DNA from: JBFWQM01 sp050249455
Lineage (GTDB): Bacteria; Pseudomonadota; Alphaproteobacteria; MPNO01; VGEU01
NCBI GenBank assembly: GCA_050249455.1
Contig: JBFWQM010000068.1
Location: forward strand, 1 to 22,777
Reading direction: 5' to 3'
DNA length: 22,777 bases
Below the pieces are notes generated by a model that was not told where the DNA came from, searched no databases, and worked only from the letters and a program-made list of their open reading frames with translations. Numbering within the stretch: the stretch's first letter is position 1; the number at the start of each line of letters is the position of its first letter. The position numbers were made by a program, and so were the translations under genes. Positions 8,014-16,203 of this stretch are shown here, piece by piece.

Positions 8014-8601
8014 ATGCCTGACGCCGAGATCTGCAACTGCCTCGCCGTCCGCCAGGCGGCGCGGCATGTCAGTCAGTATTACGACCGCCACCTGGCGCCG
8101 GCGGGGCTGCGGACCAGCCAGTATTCGATCCTGGCCAAGCTCAACCGGCTGGGCCCGCTCACCATCAATGCGCTGGCGGCCGAGCTGGTGACCGACCGCA
8201 CCACACTGGGCCGCAACGTGCAGCCGCTGCAGCGCGAGGGCTTGGTCGCCGTGGCGCCGGGCCGCGAAGACCGGCGCAACCGCGAGCTGCGTCTGACCGA
8301 CGCCGGCATCGCGCGGCTGCGTTCGGCCGCGGTGCGGTGGAAGGCGGCGCAGGAAGGCTTCGAGTCCGCGTTCGGCCGCCGCCGCGCACGCGAGCTGCGC
8401 GCGCTGATGCGCGCCGTGACGACGACCGAACCCGGGGAGTGGCCGAGCGCGGCCCCGCGCCGTCCGCAACGGCGGCGGCGCGGGGCTGGCTTCAGTCCGG
8501 CAGCCCGGCGAGGCGCAGGCCCTCAGCGTGGTGGGCGCGGTCGTCGGCGCGCGCGTAACGAAGCGATTCGAGATATGCGGCCACCGAGAAGTCCGGCTTG
8601 A
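8014..8601 (+). CDS. MarR-family transcriptional regulator with an unusual C-terminal tail
   Basis: A 195-residue protein. Residues 1-140 are a normal MarR winged-helix repressor: the dimer helix around RQAARHVSQYYDRHL, then TSQYSILAKLNRLGPLTINALAAEL, the recognition helix region TDRTTLGRNVQPLQREGLV, and the wing PGREDRRNRELRLTDAG. The ATG at 8014 has GGGAG five bases upstream, so the longer open frame from 7969 is not needed. It probably represses the divergent MATE-MaoC operon through the twin palindrome in between. The last 55 or so residues are Arg/Pro/Gly-rich and low in complexity. They overlap the 3' end of the convergent cyclase gene by 110 bases, where typical MarR proteins end at about the sequence ALMRAVTT. 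The tail looks like read-through after loss of an ancestral stop. Confidence 0.88.
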   Translation: MPDAEICNCLAVRQAARHVSQYYDRHLAPAGLRTSQYSILAKLNRLGPLTINALAAELVTDRTTLGRNVQPLQREGLVAVAPGREDRRNRELRLTDAGIARLRSAAVRWKAAQEGFESAFGRRRARELRALMRAVTTTEPGEWPSAAPRRPQRRRRGAGFSPAARRGAGPQRGGRGRRRARNEAIRDMRPPRSPA

Positions 8602-10225
8602 GCCGCAACGTCTCCGCCGCTTCCGACTGCGCCTGGTCGCGCTGTCCCAGCCGCGCGAAGCACGCGGCGGTATCCGCGTGAGGCTCGTAGCGCGGATGCA
8701 CGACCTGGCGATAGGCCGACACCGCCTCGCCATAGCGCCGCGACGCGTGCAGGGCGCGGCCCAGCAGGTGGGCGCGTCCCGCCGTCCCGAACGGGTCGAG
8801 CCGCAATGCAAGCTCGAGCCATTCGACGGCCTCCGCCGCCTGCCCGAGCCAGGTGAGCAGCTCGCCGCGCTGCGCGACGATGCGCGGGTCGTTCGGGTTG
8901 AGCTGGAAGGCACGGTCGTGATGCATCCGTGCGCGGTCGAGTTCGCCGCGGAACATGTGCGCCTCGCACAGCACGCGATGGCACTCGATGTCGTTAGCGT
9001 CGAGCGAGAGGCCCTTCAGCAGCAGGTCGTAGGCGTCGCCCAGCACGTCGGCCGGCGCCATGCCGAGCGCCACACGCTGGCCGAACAGGCACGCCTTCCA
9101 CGCATAGGCCTGCGAAAACAGCGGATCGATGGTGATCGCGCGGTCGACATAGCCGATGGCGGTGGTGTTGGCGTCCGGGTGCACGCGGTGGTGCAGCACC
9201 TTGGCGGCGAGCACGCACTCATAGGCCGCCATGTCCTCCGGCGGCTTGCGCACGACGCGCTCGGCATGGGCGAACTCCAGCCGGCCCCGCAAGGTGCCGG
9301 CGATGGTGCGCGCGATCTCGTCCTGGATGTCGAAGATGTCGGCCATCTCGCGGTCGTAGCGCTGCGCCCAGATGTGCGCCTCGGTCTCGGCGTCGATGAG
9401 CTGCACCGCCACGCGCACGCGGTTCGCGGACTTTCGCGCGCTGCCCTCGACGACATAATGGACGCCGAGCTCGCGGGCGATCTCGTTCACCTTCGCCGGC
9501 CGGCCCTTGTAGGTGAAGGTGGTGTTGCGCGCGATGACGAACAGGCCCGGCACCCGCGACAGCTCGGTGATGATGTCTTCCGTCACGCCGTCGACGAAGT
9601 AGCCTTGCGCCGGGTCGTCGCTCAGGCTCTCGAACGGCATGACCGCGACGGACGGCCGGTCGCCGCGGGTGTCGGGACGAGCGGGCCAGCCCGCGCGCGC
9701 CCCCGCCGGCGCGGGGACGGACGGATCGCGCACGGCATAGGCGCGCACCGGCGCGGCGATGTTCTTCAGGCGCTGCTCGCCCAGGTCGTCGAACGCCGCC
9801 TCGACCTTGCCGCGCACCTGGCGGAAGACGTCTTCGGAGATGCACACCTGCCCCGGCTGCGCGATCCCTTCGAGCCGCGCCGCGACGTTGACCCCGTCGC
9901 CGAACAGGTCCTCGCCTTCCAAGATCACGTCGCCGAGGTTGACGCCGATGCGCAGCATGAGGTCCCGGCCTTCCATGGCGCGCTGCAGGTCGACCGCGCA
10001 GCGCACCGCGTCCACGGCGCTGGCGAACTCGATCAGGAACCCGTCGCCGGTGGTCTTGAAGATGCGACCGCCGTGGGCCGCCGACTGCGGCTCGATCGCG
10101 TCGGCCCGCAAGGCGCGCAGCCGGGCATGGGTGCCCGCCTCGTCCGCGCCCATTAGCCGGCTGTAGCCGGCGACGTCCGCGGCAAGGATGGCGACCCGGC
10201 GCCGTCGCAGCTGCTGCTCCGCCAA
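8492..10225 (-). CDS. Class III adenylate/guanylate cyclase with TolB-like and TPR domains
   Basis: A 577-residue soluble protein. Residues 8-165 form the class III nucleotide cyclase domain: metal-binding Asp17 in ILAADVAGYS, Lys57 and metal-binding Asp61 in FKTTGDGFL, and Asp110, Asn113 and Arg117 in FGDGVNVAARLE. All catalytic positions are filled, and the Lys/Asp pair fits ATP as substrate. Residues 190-325 resemble the TolB N-terminal-like segment common in these proteins (SVAVMPFESLSDDPAQGYF, YVVEGSARK). From about 330 to 570 lie TPR-like helical repeats, for example DANDIECHRVLCEAHMFRGE and AEAVEWLELALRLDP. The start codon is TTG, supported by GGGGGAG about 7 bases upstream and by the conserved domain beginning at once. 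It is monocistronic, converging on marR. The likely product is cAMP; the signal sensed by the TPR region is unknown. Confidence 0.92.
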   Translation of the reverse strand: MAEQQLRRRRVAILAADVAGYSRLMGADEAGTHARLRALRADAIEPQSAAHGGRIFKTTGDGFLIEFASAVDAVRCAVDLQRAMEGRDLMLRIGVNLGDVILEGEDLFGDGVNVAARLEGIAQPGQVCISEDVFRQVRGKVEAAFDDLGEQRLKNIAAPVRAYAVRDPSVPAPAGARAGWPARPDTRGDRPSVAVMPFESLSDDPAQGYFVDGVTEDIITELSRVPGLFVIARNTTFTYKGRPAKVNEIARELGVHYVVEGSARKSANRVRVAVQLIDAETEAHIWAQRYDREMADIFDIQDEIARTIAGTLRGRLEFAHAERVVRKPPEDMAAYECVLAAKVLHHRVHPDANTTAIGYVDRAITIDPLFSQAYAWKACLFGQRVALGMAPADVLGDAYDLLLKGLSLDANDIECHRVLCEAHMFRGELDRARMHHDRAFQLNPNDPRIVAQRGELLTWLGQAAEAVEWLELALRLDPFGTAGRAHLLGRALHASRRYGEAVSAYRQVVHPRYEPHADTAACFARLGQRDQAQSEAAETLRLKPDFSVAAYLESLRYARADDRAHHAEGLRLAGLPD

Positions 10226-10304
10226 GCGGTTCTCCCCCGCGGCCGACGACCGCAGGATGAGAATAGGACCCGGTGGCCGCCGAAGTCCATCCGGCGCGGG
10301 AAAC

Positions 10305-11882
10305 TCAGAACTTGAGGTACTTCACCTGCAGGACGTGAGGCAGCGCGCGGACCGCCGCGACCACGTCGTCGCTGACCGCCTGGTCGATCTCCAGCAGCGC
10401 GATGGCGTCGCCGCCGATCTCGCGCCGGCCGAGGTGGAAGGTCGCGATGTTGACCCCGGCGTCGCCCAGCACGGTGCCGAGCCGGCCGATATAGCCCGGC
10501 CGGTCGGTGTTGCGGATATACAGCATGCGCGGGCCGAGCTCGGCCTCCATGCGGATGCCGTTGACCTCGACGATACGCGGCTTGTCGCCGCTGAACAGCG
10601 TGCCGGCGACCGACCGCTCCTGCCGCTCGGTCTTCACGGTGATGCGGATCAGGGTCTGGTACTCGGGATCGCGCTCGCGCTTGAGCTCCGACACCGCGAT
10701 GTCTCGCTCGCGCGCGATGATCGGCGCGTTGACCATGTTGACCGACTCGAGCATCGGCGACAGCAGCGCGCAGAGCAGCGCCGCGCTGAGCGGACGGGTG
10801 TTGAGCTCCACCGCGGCGCCGGCGAACTCCACCGTCACCGCGGTGATGCCGGTCTCCGTCATCTGGCCGGCGAAGCTGCCGACCTGGCGCGCGAGCTCCA
10901 TGTAGGGCTTGAGGCGGATCGCTTCCTCGGCCGACACCGACGGCGTATTGACCGCGTTGATCACCGCGCCGGTGAGGAGGTTGTCGGCGATCTGCTCGGC
11001 GATCTGCAGCGCGACCTTCTCCTGCGCCTCGGTCGTGGCGGCGCCGAGATGCGGCGTGGCGACGACATTGGCCATGCCGAACAGCGGGTAGCCGTCGGGC
11101 GGTTCCTTGGGGAACACGTCAATCGCGACACCGCCGATCTTCTTCGCTTCCAGCCCAGCCTTCACCGCGTCCTCGACGAACAGCTCGCCTCGCGCGCAGT
11201 TGATGATCAGCACGCCCTTGCGCATCTTCTCGATCGCAGCGGCGCTGATGATGCCGCGGGTCTGGTCGGTCAGCGGCGTGTGCAGGGTGATGATGTCGGC
11301 GCGGCGGAACAGGTCGTCGAGCTCGACCTTCTCCACGCCCAGCGCGGCGGCGCGCTCCGGCGCCAGGAAGGGGTCGTAGGCGACGACGCGCATCTTCAGG
11401 CCGATCGCGCGCTCGGCGACGATCGAGCCGATGTTGCCGCAGCCGATGACGCCGAGCGTCTTGGCCGTCAGCTCGATGCCCATGAAGCGGTTCTTCTCCC
11501 ACTTCAGCGCCTGGGTGGAGCGGTCGGCCTCGGGGATCTGGCGGGCCAGCGCGAACATCATCGCGATGGCGTGCTCGGCGGTGGTGATGGCGTTGCCGTA
11601 GGGCGTGTTCATCACCACGATGCCGCGCGCCGAGGCGGCATTGACGTCGATGTTATCCACGCCGATGCCGGCGCGCCCGATCACCTTGAGCCGGCCGGCG
11701 GCCTCCAGGATGTCGGCCGTCACCTTGGTCGCCGAGCGGACGGCGAGGCCGTCATACGCGCCGATGATGGCCTTGAGCTCGGCCGGCTTGAGGCCGACCT
11801 TCACGTCGGCGTCGAGGCCGCGGGACTGCAGGATCTCGGCCGCGCGCGGGCTGAGATTGTCGGCGATCAGCACTTTGGGCAT
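10305..11882 (-). CDS. serA: D-3-phosphoglycerate dehydrogenase SerA, long form
   Basis: Oxidises 3-phosphoglycerate to 3-phosphohydroxypyruvate with NAD+, the first step of serine synthesis. The 525-residue length matches the long form: split substrate-binding domain, Rossmann domain, intervening domain and C-terminal ACT domain. Visible residues are the NAD-binding GVIGCGNIGS (144-153) with Asp170 in VAYDPF, and the catalytic Arg231 (NCARGEL), Glu260 (FPKEPP) and His278 (TPHLGAATTEAQ). The ACT domain runs from about residue 450 (YIRNTDRPGYIGRLGTVLGD) to the C-terminus and may bind serine. The ATG at 11882 follows the serC stop by 8 bases, so the order serC-serA is an operon. The open frame continues upstream into serC, but the domain begins at MPKVLIADNL. 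Confidence 0.97.
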   Translation of the reverse strand: MPKVLIADNLSPRAAEILQSRGLDADVKVGLKPAELKAIIGAYDGLAVRSATKVTADILEAAGRLKVIGRAGIGVDNIDVNAASARGIVVMNTPYGNAITTAEHAIAMMFALARQIPEADRSTQALKWEKNRFMGIELTAKTLGVIGCGNIGSIVAERAIGLKMRVVAYDPFLAPERAAALGVEKVELDDLFRRADIITLHTPLTDQTRGIISAAAIEKMRKGVLIINCARGELFVEDAVKAGLEAKKIGGVAIDVFPKEPPDGYPLFGMANVVATPHLGAATTEAQEKVALQIAEQIADNLLTGAVINAVNTPSVSAEEAIRLKPYMELARQVGSFAGQMTETGITAVTVEFAGAAVELNTRPLSAALLCALLSPMLESVNMVNAPIIARERDIAVSELKRERDPEYQTLIRITVKTERQERSVAGTLFSGDKPRIVEVNGIRMEAELGPRMLYIRNTDRPGYIGRLGTVLGDAGVNIATFHLGRREIGGDAIALLEIDQAVSDDVVAAVRALPHVLQVKYLKF

Positions 11883-11890
11883 GGCACCAC

Positions 11891-13075
11891 TCACGCGGCC
11901 GCGGCGGCCGTCTGTTCCTCTTTCGCGACGCCGTAGGCCCAGTCGAGCCACGGGAACAGCGCCTCCAGGTCGGCGGTCTCCACCGTCGCGCCGGCCCAGA
12001 TGCGCAGGCCCGGCGGCGCGTCGCGGTAGCCGTCGATGTCGTAGGCGACGTCCTCCTTGTCGAGCAGGGCCGCGATCCGCTTCGGCACCGCCGCCTGCTT
12101 CTCCTCGTCCAGCGCGGCGAACCACGGATCGACGATCTTGAGGCACACGGAGGTGCACGACCGCTGCAGCGGGTTGGTCGCCAGGAAATCGACCCACGGC
12201 GTCTTCGCCGCCCACGCCGCGATCGCCGACAGGTTGGCCTCCGACCGACCGATCAGCGCCTTCAGGCCGCCCAGCTTCTCGCCCCAGCGCAGGCCGTCGA
12301 GCGCATCCTCGACGCACAGCATCGACGGGGTATTGATGGTGTCGCCCTTGAACACCGCCTCCGCCAGCTTGCCGCCCGAGGTGAGGCGGAAGATCTTCGG
12401 CATCGGCCACGGCGGGGTGTAGGTCTGCAGCCGCTCGACCGCGCGCGGGCTCAGCACCAGCATGCCATGCGCCGCCTCGCCGCCCATCACCTTCTGCCAC
12501 GACCAGGTGACGACATCGAGCTTGGCCCACGGGAGGTCCATCGCGAACACCGCCGAGGTGGCGTCGCAGATGGTCAGGCCCTGGCGGTCGGCGGCGATCC
12601 AGTCGCCGTTGGGCACCCGCACGCCCGAGGTGGTGCCGTTCCAGGTGAACACGACGTCGCGGGCGAAATCGACCTGCGACAGGTCGGGCAGCGTGCCGTA
12701 GGGCGCGTCCAGGAGGCGCACGTCCTTCAGCTTGAGCTGCTTCTGGACGTCATTGACCCAGCCGGCGCCGAAGCTTTCCCACGCCAGCATGTCGACCCCG
12801 CGCGGGCCGAGCAGCGACCACAGCGCGATCTCGACCGCCCCGGTGTCGGAGGCAGGGACGATGCCGATGCGGTAGTCGGCCGGGATGCCGAGGATGGAGC
12901 GGTTGAGCTCGATCACGGCCTGCAGCCGGGCGCGGCCGGGCTTGGAACGGTGCGACCGGCCCACCAGCGCTGCCGACAGCGCCTCAGGCGCCCAGCCGGG
13001 GCGCTTGGCGCAGGGACCGGAAGAGAAACATGGATTGGTTGGCCGAACGGTCGGCCGGGCGGCGGCGGTCGTCAT
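11891..13075 (-). CDS. serC: Phosphoserine aminotransferase SerC
   Basis: Converts 3-phosphohydroxypyruvate and glutamate to phosphoserine and 2-oxoglutarate, using PLP; it may also act in PLP synthesis. It has 394 residues from the ATG at 13075. The family opening NPCFSSGPCAKRPGW, the substrate-binding region GRSHRSKPGRARL, and the PLP-lysine motif TWSWQKVMGGEAAHGM with Lys195 are present. The type is the alphaproteobacterial and archaeal-like long SerC, not the E. coli form. Two ATG codons lie in tandem (13078 and 13075); the second has the better distance (6 bases) from GGAG. It is first in serC-serA. A promoter and two hairpins lie directly upstream, the second pairing with the ribosome-binding site. 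Confidence 0.95.
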   Translation of the reverse strand: MTTAAARPTVRPTNPCFSSGPCAKRPGWAPEALSAALVGRSHRSKPGRARLQAVIELNRSILGIPADYRIGIVPASDTGAVEIALWSLLGPRGVDMLAWESFGAGWVNDVQKQLKLKDVRLLDAPYGTLPDLSQVDFARDVVFTWNGTTSGVRVPNGDWIAADRQGLTICDATSAVFAMDLPWAKLDVVTWSWQKVMGGEAAHGMLVLSPRAVERLQTYTPPWPMPKIFRLTSGGKLAEAVFKGDTINTPSMLCVEDALDGLRWGEKLGGLKALIGRSEANLSAIAAWAAKTPWVDFLATNPLQRSCTSVCLKIVDPWFAALDEEKQAAVPKRIAALLDKEDVAYDIDGYRDAPPGLRIWAGATVETADLEALFPWLDWAYGVAKEEQTAAAAA

Positions 13076-13079
13076 CATT

Positions 13080-13118
13080 CTCTCCCTTGCAGAAGAGCTG
13101 CGACCCGTTGGGGGGTCG
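13080..13118 (-). promoter_or_regulatory. Two-hairpin leader of serC, possible serC-leader RNA element
   Basis: On the minus strand CGACCC, loop CCCAAC, GGGTCG (13118-13101) forms a perfect 6-bp hairpin. Then CUCUUC, loop UGCAAG, GGAGAG (13097-13080) forms a second 6-bp stem with one G-U pair, ending 1 base before the first serC ATG. The 3' arm of the second stem contains the GGGAG ribosome-binding site, so folding should limit initiation. A cis-regulatory RNA upstream of serC in Alphaproteobacteria has been described (the serC motif). The position and simple two-stem form agree with my memory of it, but I could not compare with the covariance model. Confidence 0.5.
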
Positions 13119-13130
13119 TGGCCCGGGCGC

Positions 13131-13160
13131 AATCTATGAGCACTGCCGTCCGGCCGTCAA
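13131..13160 (-). promoter_or_regulatory. Predicted sigma-70-type promoter of serC-serA
   Basis: On the minus strand, TTGACG (13160-13155) is a 5/6 match to the -35 consensus. After 18 bases comes TAGATT (13136-13131), 4/6 at -10. Transcription would begin near 13124, giving a leader of about 45 bases that contains both predicted hairpins and little else. Confidence 0.55.
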
Positions 13161-13233
13161 TCCGGTTAGAATGTCGCATGCGCATTCCGATGGTTAACGC
13201 TCCCGGCTGCCGCCGTCGCGGCGCCTGTCGCTG

Positions 13234-13926
13234 ATGGCCGAGATCGCCGCGGACAGCGCGCACATCCTGGTTGTCGACGACGACACCCGGCTGCGCGAGC
13301 TGCTGCGCCGGTACCTGGCCGAGAACGGCTTCCGCGTCACCACGGCGCGCGATGCGGCCGAGGCGCGCTCGCAGCTCGCCCATTTCGACTTCGACCTCCT
13401 GATCGTCGACGTGATGATGCCCGGGGAGGACGGCTATGCGCTGACCCGGGCGCTGCGCCGCGAGTCCGAGGTGCCGATCCTGCTGCTGACCGCGCGCGGC
13501 GAGCCCGACGACCGGATCGAGGGGCTGGAGGCCGGCGCCGACGACTACCTTTCGAAGCCGTTCGAGCCGCGCGAGCTGGTGCTGCGCATCGGCACCATCC
13601 TACGCCGCGCGCTGCGGCCGGCGGCGCGGGTCGCGGAAGTCCGGCTCGGCGCGTGCACCTTCGACCTCGACCGCGAGGATCTGCGCAGCGGCGGCGCCTC
13701 GATCCACCTCACCACGGTGGAGGCCAGCCTGCTGCGCACCCTTGCCGAAAGCGCCGGCACCACCCTGTCGCGCGAGGACCTGATCGAGCGCAGCCGCATC
13801 GACGGCAACGAGCGGACGGTGGACGTGCAGATCACCCGCCTGCGCCGCAAGATCGAGCCCGACCCGCGGGCGCCGCGCTATCTCCTCACCGTGCGCGGCG
13901 AAGGCTACGTGCTGCGGCCCGACTGA
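13234..13926 (+). CDS. OmpR-family response regulator
   Basis: A 230-residue two-component response regulator. The receiver domain (about 10-122) has the acidic pair in LVVDDD, phospho-acceptor Asp59 in LLIVDVMMPGEDG, Thr in LLLTARG and Lys108 in DYLSKPFEPREL. The C-terminal winged-helix DNA-binding domain runs from about 135 to 230 and ends with the recognition helix and wing region RTVDVQITRLRRKIEPDP and LLTVRGEGYVL, as in OmpR/PhoB proteins. It is followed by its sensor kinase with a one-base stop/start overlap. The start ATG lacks a clear ribosome-binding site, but the receiver domain begins within ten residues, so no later start is likely. Target genes are unknown; it is divergent from serC, with 155 bases between the two starts. 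Confidence 0.93.
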   Translation: MAEIAADSAHILVVDDDTRLRELLRRYLAENGFRVTTARDAAEARSQLAHFDFDLLIVDVMMPGEDGYALTRALRRESEVPILLLTARGEPDDRIEGLEAGADDYLSKPFEPRELVLRIGTILRRALRPAARVAEVRLGACTFDLDREDLRSGGASIHLTTVEASLLRTLAESAGTTLSREDLIERSRIDGNERTVDVQITRLRRKIEPDPRAPRYLLTVRGEGYVLRPD

Positions 13927-15230
13927 TGATCAAGCACTTCCTGCCGCGCACGCTGTTCGGCCGCTCGATCCTGATCATCGTGGCGCCGCTGGCGCTGCTG
14001 CAGATCGTCGCGACGTGGATATTCTACGACCGCCACTGGGACACCGTGACGAACCGCATGGCGTGGTCGATCGCCGGCGAGATTGCCTTCATTATCCAGT
14101 CGATCCGCCGCCATCCCGGTACCGAGACGGAGCTATGGGTCGCCGACATGGCCCGCCACCTCAGCATGACGGTGACGCTGCGCCGCGACGAGGTGCTGCC
14201 CAACGAGCCGGTCCCGCTGCCGTCGGATTCGATCACCGCCGTGCTCGCGCCGGCGCTGGAGCGGCATCTGCAGAAGCCGTTCCGGGTCGACACCGAGAGC
14301 TATCCGAACGACGTCCTGGTGTCGGTCCAGATGCCCGAGGGCGTGCTGAACTTCGTCTTCTCGCGCAAGCGCGTGACCAGCGTGACCACCTACATCTTCG
14401 TGCTGTGGATGGTCGGCACGTCCATCGTGCTGTTCGCGGTGGCGACGGTGTTCATGCGCAACCAGGTGCGGCCGATCCGCCGCCTCGCCGTGGCGGTCGA
14501 CGCGTTCGGCAAGGGCCGCGACGTCGGCGACTTCAAGCCGGAGGGCGCGACCGAGATCCGTCGCGCGGCAGCCGCCTTCAACGTCATGCGCGCGCGCATC
14601 CAGCGCTCGATCACCCAGCGCACCGAGATGCTGGCGGGCGTCTCGCACGACCTGCGCACGCCGCTGACGCGGATGAAGCTGCAGCTCGCCATGCTGCGCG
14701 GCGGGCCGGAGGTCGAGGAGCTCAAGTCCGACGTCGCCGAGATGGAGCGGCTGGTCAACTCCTACCTTGCCTTCGTACGCGGCGAGAGCGCCGAGGAGCC
14801 GGTGGAGACCGATGTCGGCGCGCTGCTGGGCGACGTCGTGTCGGCCGCACGCCGCGAGGGCAAGGCGGTCGCGCTGTCGGTCGACGCGCCGCTCACCGTG
14901 CCGGTGCGCCCCGACGCGTTCCGGCGCTGCATCACCAACCTGGTGTCGAACGCGACGCAGTACGGCGCGCACGTCGCGGTCACCGCGGCGCGGCGCAACG
15001 GGGCGATCGAGATCGTGGTCGACGACGACGGGCCGGGCATACCCGCCGACCGCCGCGAGGACGTGTTCAAGCCGTTCTTCCGCCTCGACGAGGCGCGCAA
15101 CCCCGACACCGGCGGCACCGGCCTGGGCCTCGCCATCGCGCGCGACGTGGTGCGCGGCCACGGCGGCGAGGTGACGCTGGAGGAAGCCCCCGCCGGCGGC
15201 GTGCGCGCGCGGGTGCGGCTGCCGGTGTGA
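13926..15230 (+). CDS. EnvZ-like sensor histidine kinase
   Basis: A 434-residue inner-membrane sensor kinase, partner of the preceding response regulator. A first membrane helix lies at about 12-34 and a second at about 154-177, enclosing a periplasmic domain of about 115 residues. HAMP follows at about 178-230 (VRPIRRLAVAVDAFGKGRD). The dimerisation/phosphoacceptor site is His241 in AGVSHDLRTPLTRM. The ATP-binding domain shows the N box with Asn338 and Asn342 (CITNLVSNATQYG), G1 DDDGPGIP (366-373), an F box FKPFFRLDEARN, and G2 GGTGLGLAIA (397-406). The ATG at 13926 shares its A with the TGA of the regulator gene (TGATG), so expression is coupled. Layout and motifs match the EnvZ/RstB group; the stimulus is unknown. 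Confidence 0.93.
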   Translation: MIKHFLPRTLFGRSILIIVAPLALLQIVATWIFYDRHWDTVTNRMAWSIAGEIAFIIQSIRRHPGTETELWVADMARHLSMTVTLRRDEVLPNEPVPLPSDSITAVLAPALERHLQKPFRVDTESYPNDVLVSVQMPEGVLNFVFSRKRVTSVTTYIFVLWMVGTSIVLFAVATVFMRNQVRPIRRLAVAVDAFGKGRDVGDFKPEGATEIRRAAAAFNVMRARIQRSITQRTEMLAGVSHDLRTPLTRMKLQLAMLRGGPEVEELKSDVAEMERLVNSYLAFVRGESAEEPVETDVGALLGDVVSAARREGKAVALSVDAPLTVPVRPDAFRRCITNLVSNATQYGAHVAVTAARRNGAIEIVVDDDGPGIPADRREDVFKPFFRLDEARNPDTGGTGLGLAIARDVVRGHGGEVTLEEAPAGGVRARVRLPV

Positions 15231-15277
15231 TGTCCGGCGGCGCGGTGGTTGCCCGTCGGATGGACCGGCGGCCGCTG

Positions 15278-16141
15278 CTACTTCACCGGCGAGATGGCGA
15301 ACTTCGCCTGCGAGGCCACCCCGAGCACCTGGCCCGGCGGCACCGGCGCGGCGGCGGGGCGCAGCGAAGCGGGATAGGCCCTGGCGAGCGCGGCGAGCGC
15401 GTCCGACACCGCCTTCGCGGCGTCGGCGTGGGCCTTGCGCAGTTCGGGCAGCAGCCCGTCGGCGCGCTGCCGGGCCGCCCGGTAGAAGCCGTAGCCGTCG
15501 AGATAGGGCTCCTCCGCCGTATCGCCCATCGCCGCCTGGTACTGCCGGGCAGCGCGGTCGATCATGTCGCCGGTCACCGCCGCCTGGACGGCCAGCTTCG
15601 ACCGGCCGTCGTCCGGCGCTTTGTCCATCGCCGCCTTGAGCGCGGCCATCACCGTGTCGACCGCCTTGTCGACCTCGGCCTTCGGCGCCTTCTCAAGCGC
15701 GAGCGCCGAGGCCTTCTCCATTGCCGCCTGGAACGGCGCGACGCCGCGCGCCTTGAACACCGGCTCGAGGTCGACATAGATCTCGGCGATCGGGTGGGCG
15801 AACATCTCGCCCGCCGACTGGGCCCGGCCTTCGGCATAGGCCGCCTGTCCGGCCAGGTAATGCGCGGCGATCACGTCGATCGCGGTCAGGAATGCGGCGG
15901 GGTCCTTCGCCGCCTCCTCGGCGCTGACGCCGGCCTCGCCGCCCTCGCCGCCCTCACTCCCTTCCCCGCCTTCCCCGCCGGCGGCGAGGAAGATCGGCGC
16001 CTCGATCGGCGGACCGGCCGCCGTCACCGCCGGGCCGTCGCGATCCGACGACGGCGCGGCGTGCGCCGCGGCGGCCGGGATGGCGCCTCCGGCGAGCACG
16101 GACACTCCGACGCCAAGCCACAGGCGGGGACGAAAATTCAT
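15278..16141 (-). CDS. Exported protein with Gly/Glu-rich repeat, unknown function
   Basis: A 287-residue protein from the ATG at 16141, which has AAAGG about 7 bases upstream. Residues 1-30 are a signal peptide: Arg near the start, a hydrophobic core LWLGVGVSVLAGG, and a probable cleavage site after AAAHA. A low-complexity acidic linker of GGEG/GSEG repeats follows near residues 55-72. The remaining 210 residues are helical and Ala-rich with scattered motifs (AIDVIAAHYLAGQAAYAEGR, HPIAEIYVDLEPVF, PYLDGYGFYRAARQRADG) and no catalytic signature that I know. It is divergent from the PiuC-type dioxygenase gene and shares its iron-box-like element, so a periplasmic role in iron or metal handling is plausible. 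A distant link to imelysin/EfeO-like helical proteins is possible but unproven. Confidence 0.8.
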   Translation of the reverse strand: MNFRPRLWLGVGVSVLAGGAIPAAAAHAAPSSDRDGPAVTAAGPPIEAPIFLAAGGEGGEGSEGGEGGEAGVSAEEAAKDPAAFLTAIDVIAAHYLAGQAAYAEGRAQSAGEMFAHPIAEIYVDLEPVFKARGVAPFQAAMEKASALALEKAPKAEVDKAVDTVMAALKAAMDKAPDDGRSKLAVQAAVTGDMIDRAARQYQAAMGDTAEEPYLDGYGFYRAARQRADGLLPELRKAHADAAKAVSDALAALARAYPASLRPAAAPVPPGQVLGVASQAKFAISPVK

Positions 16142-16203
16142 GACGCGACCTTTCGCTGCGGGGACCGGGGGTACGGCGCGCGGGCAAACTGCCACGCGCC
16201 CAT

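Noticed and set aside
10305..12530. A 741-codon frame suggesting a fusion upstream of SerA
   Set aside because: The part beyond 11882 lies out of frame within serC, which has full family motifs; SerA begins normally at 11882.
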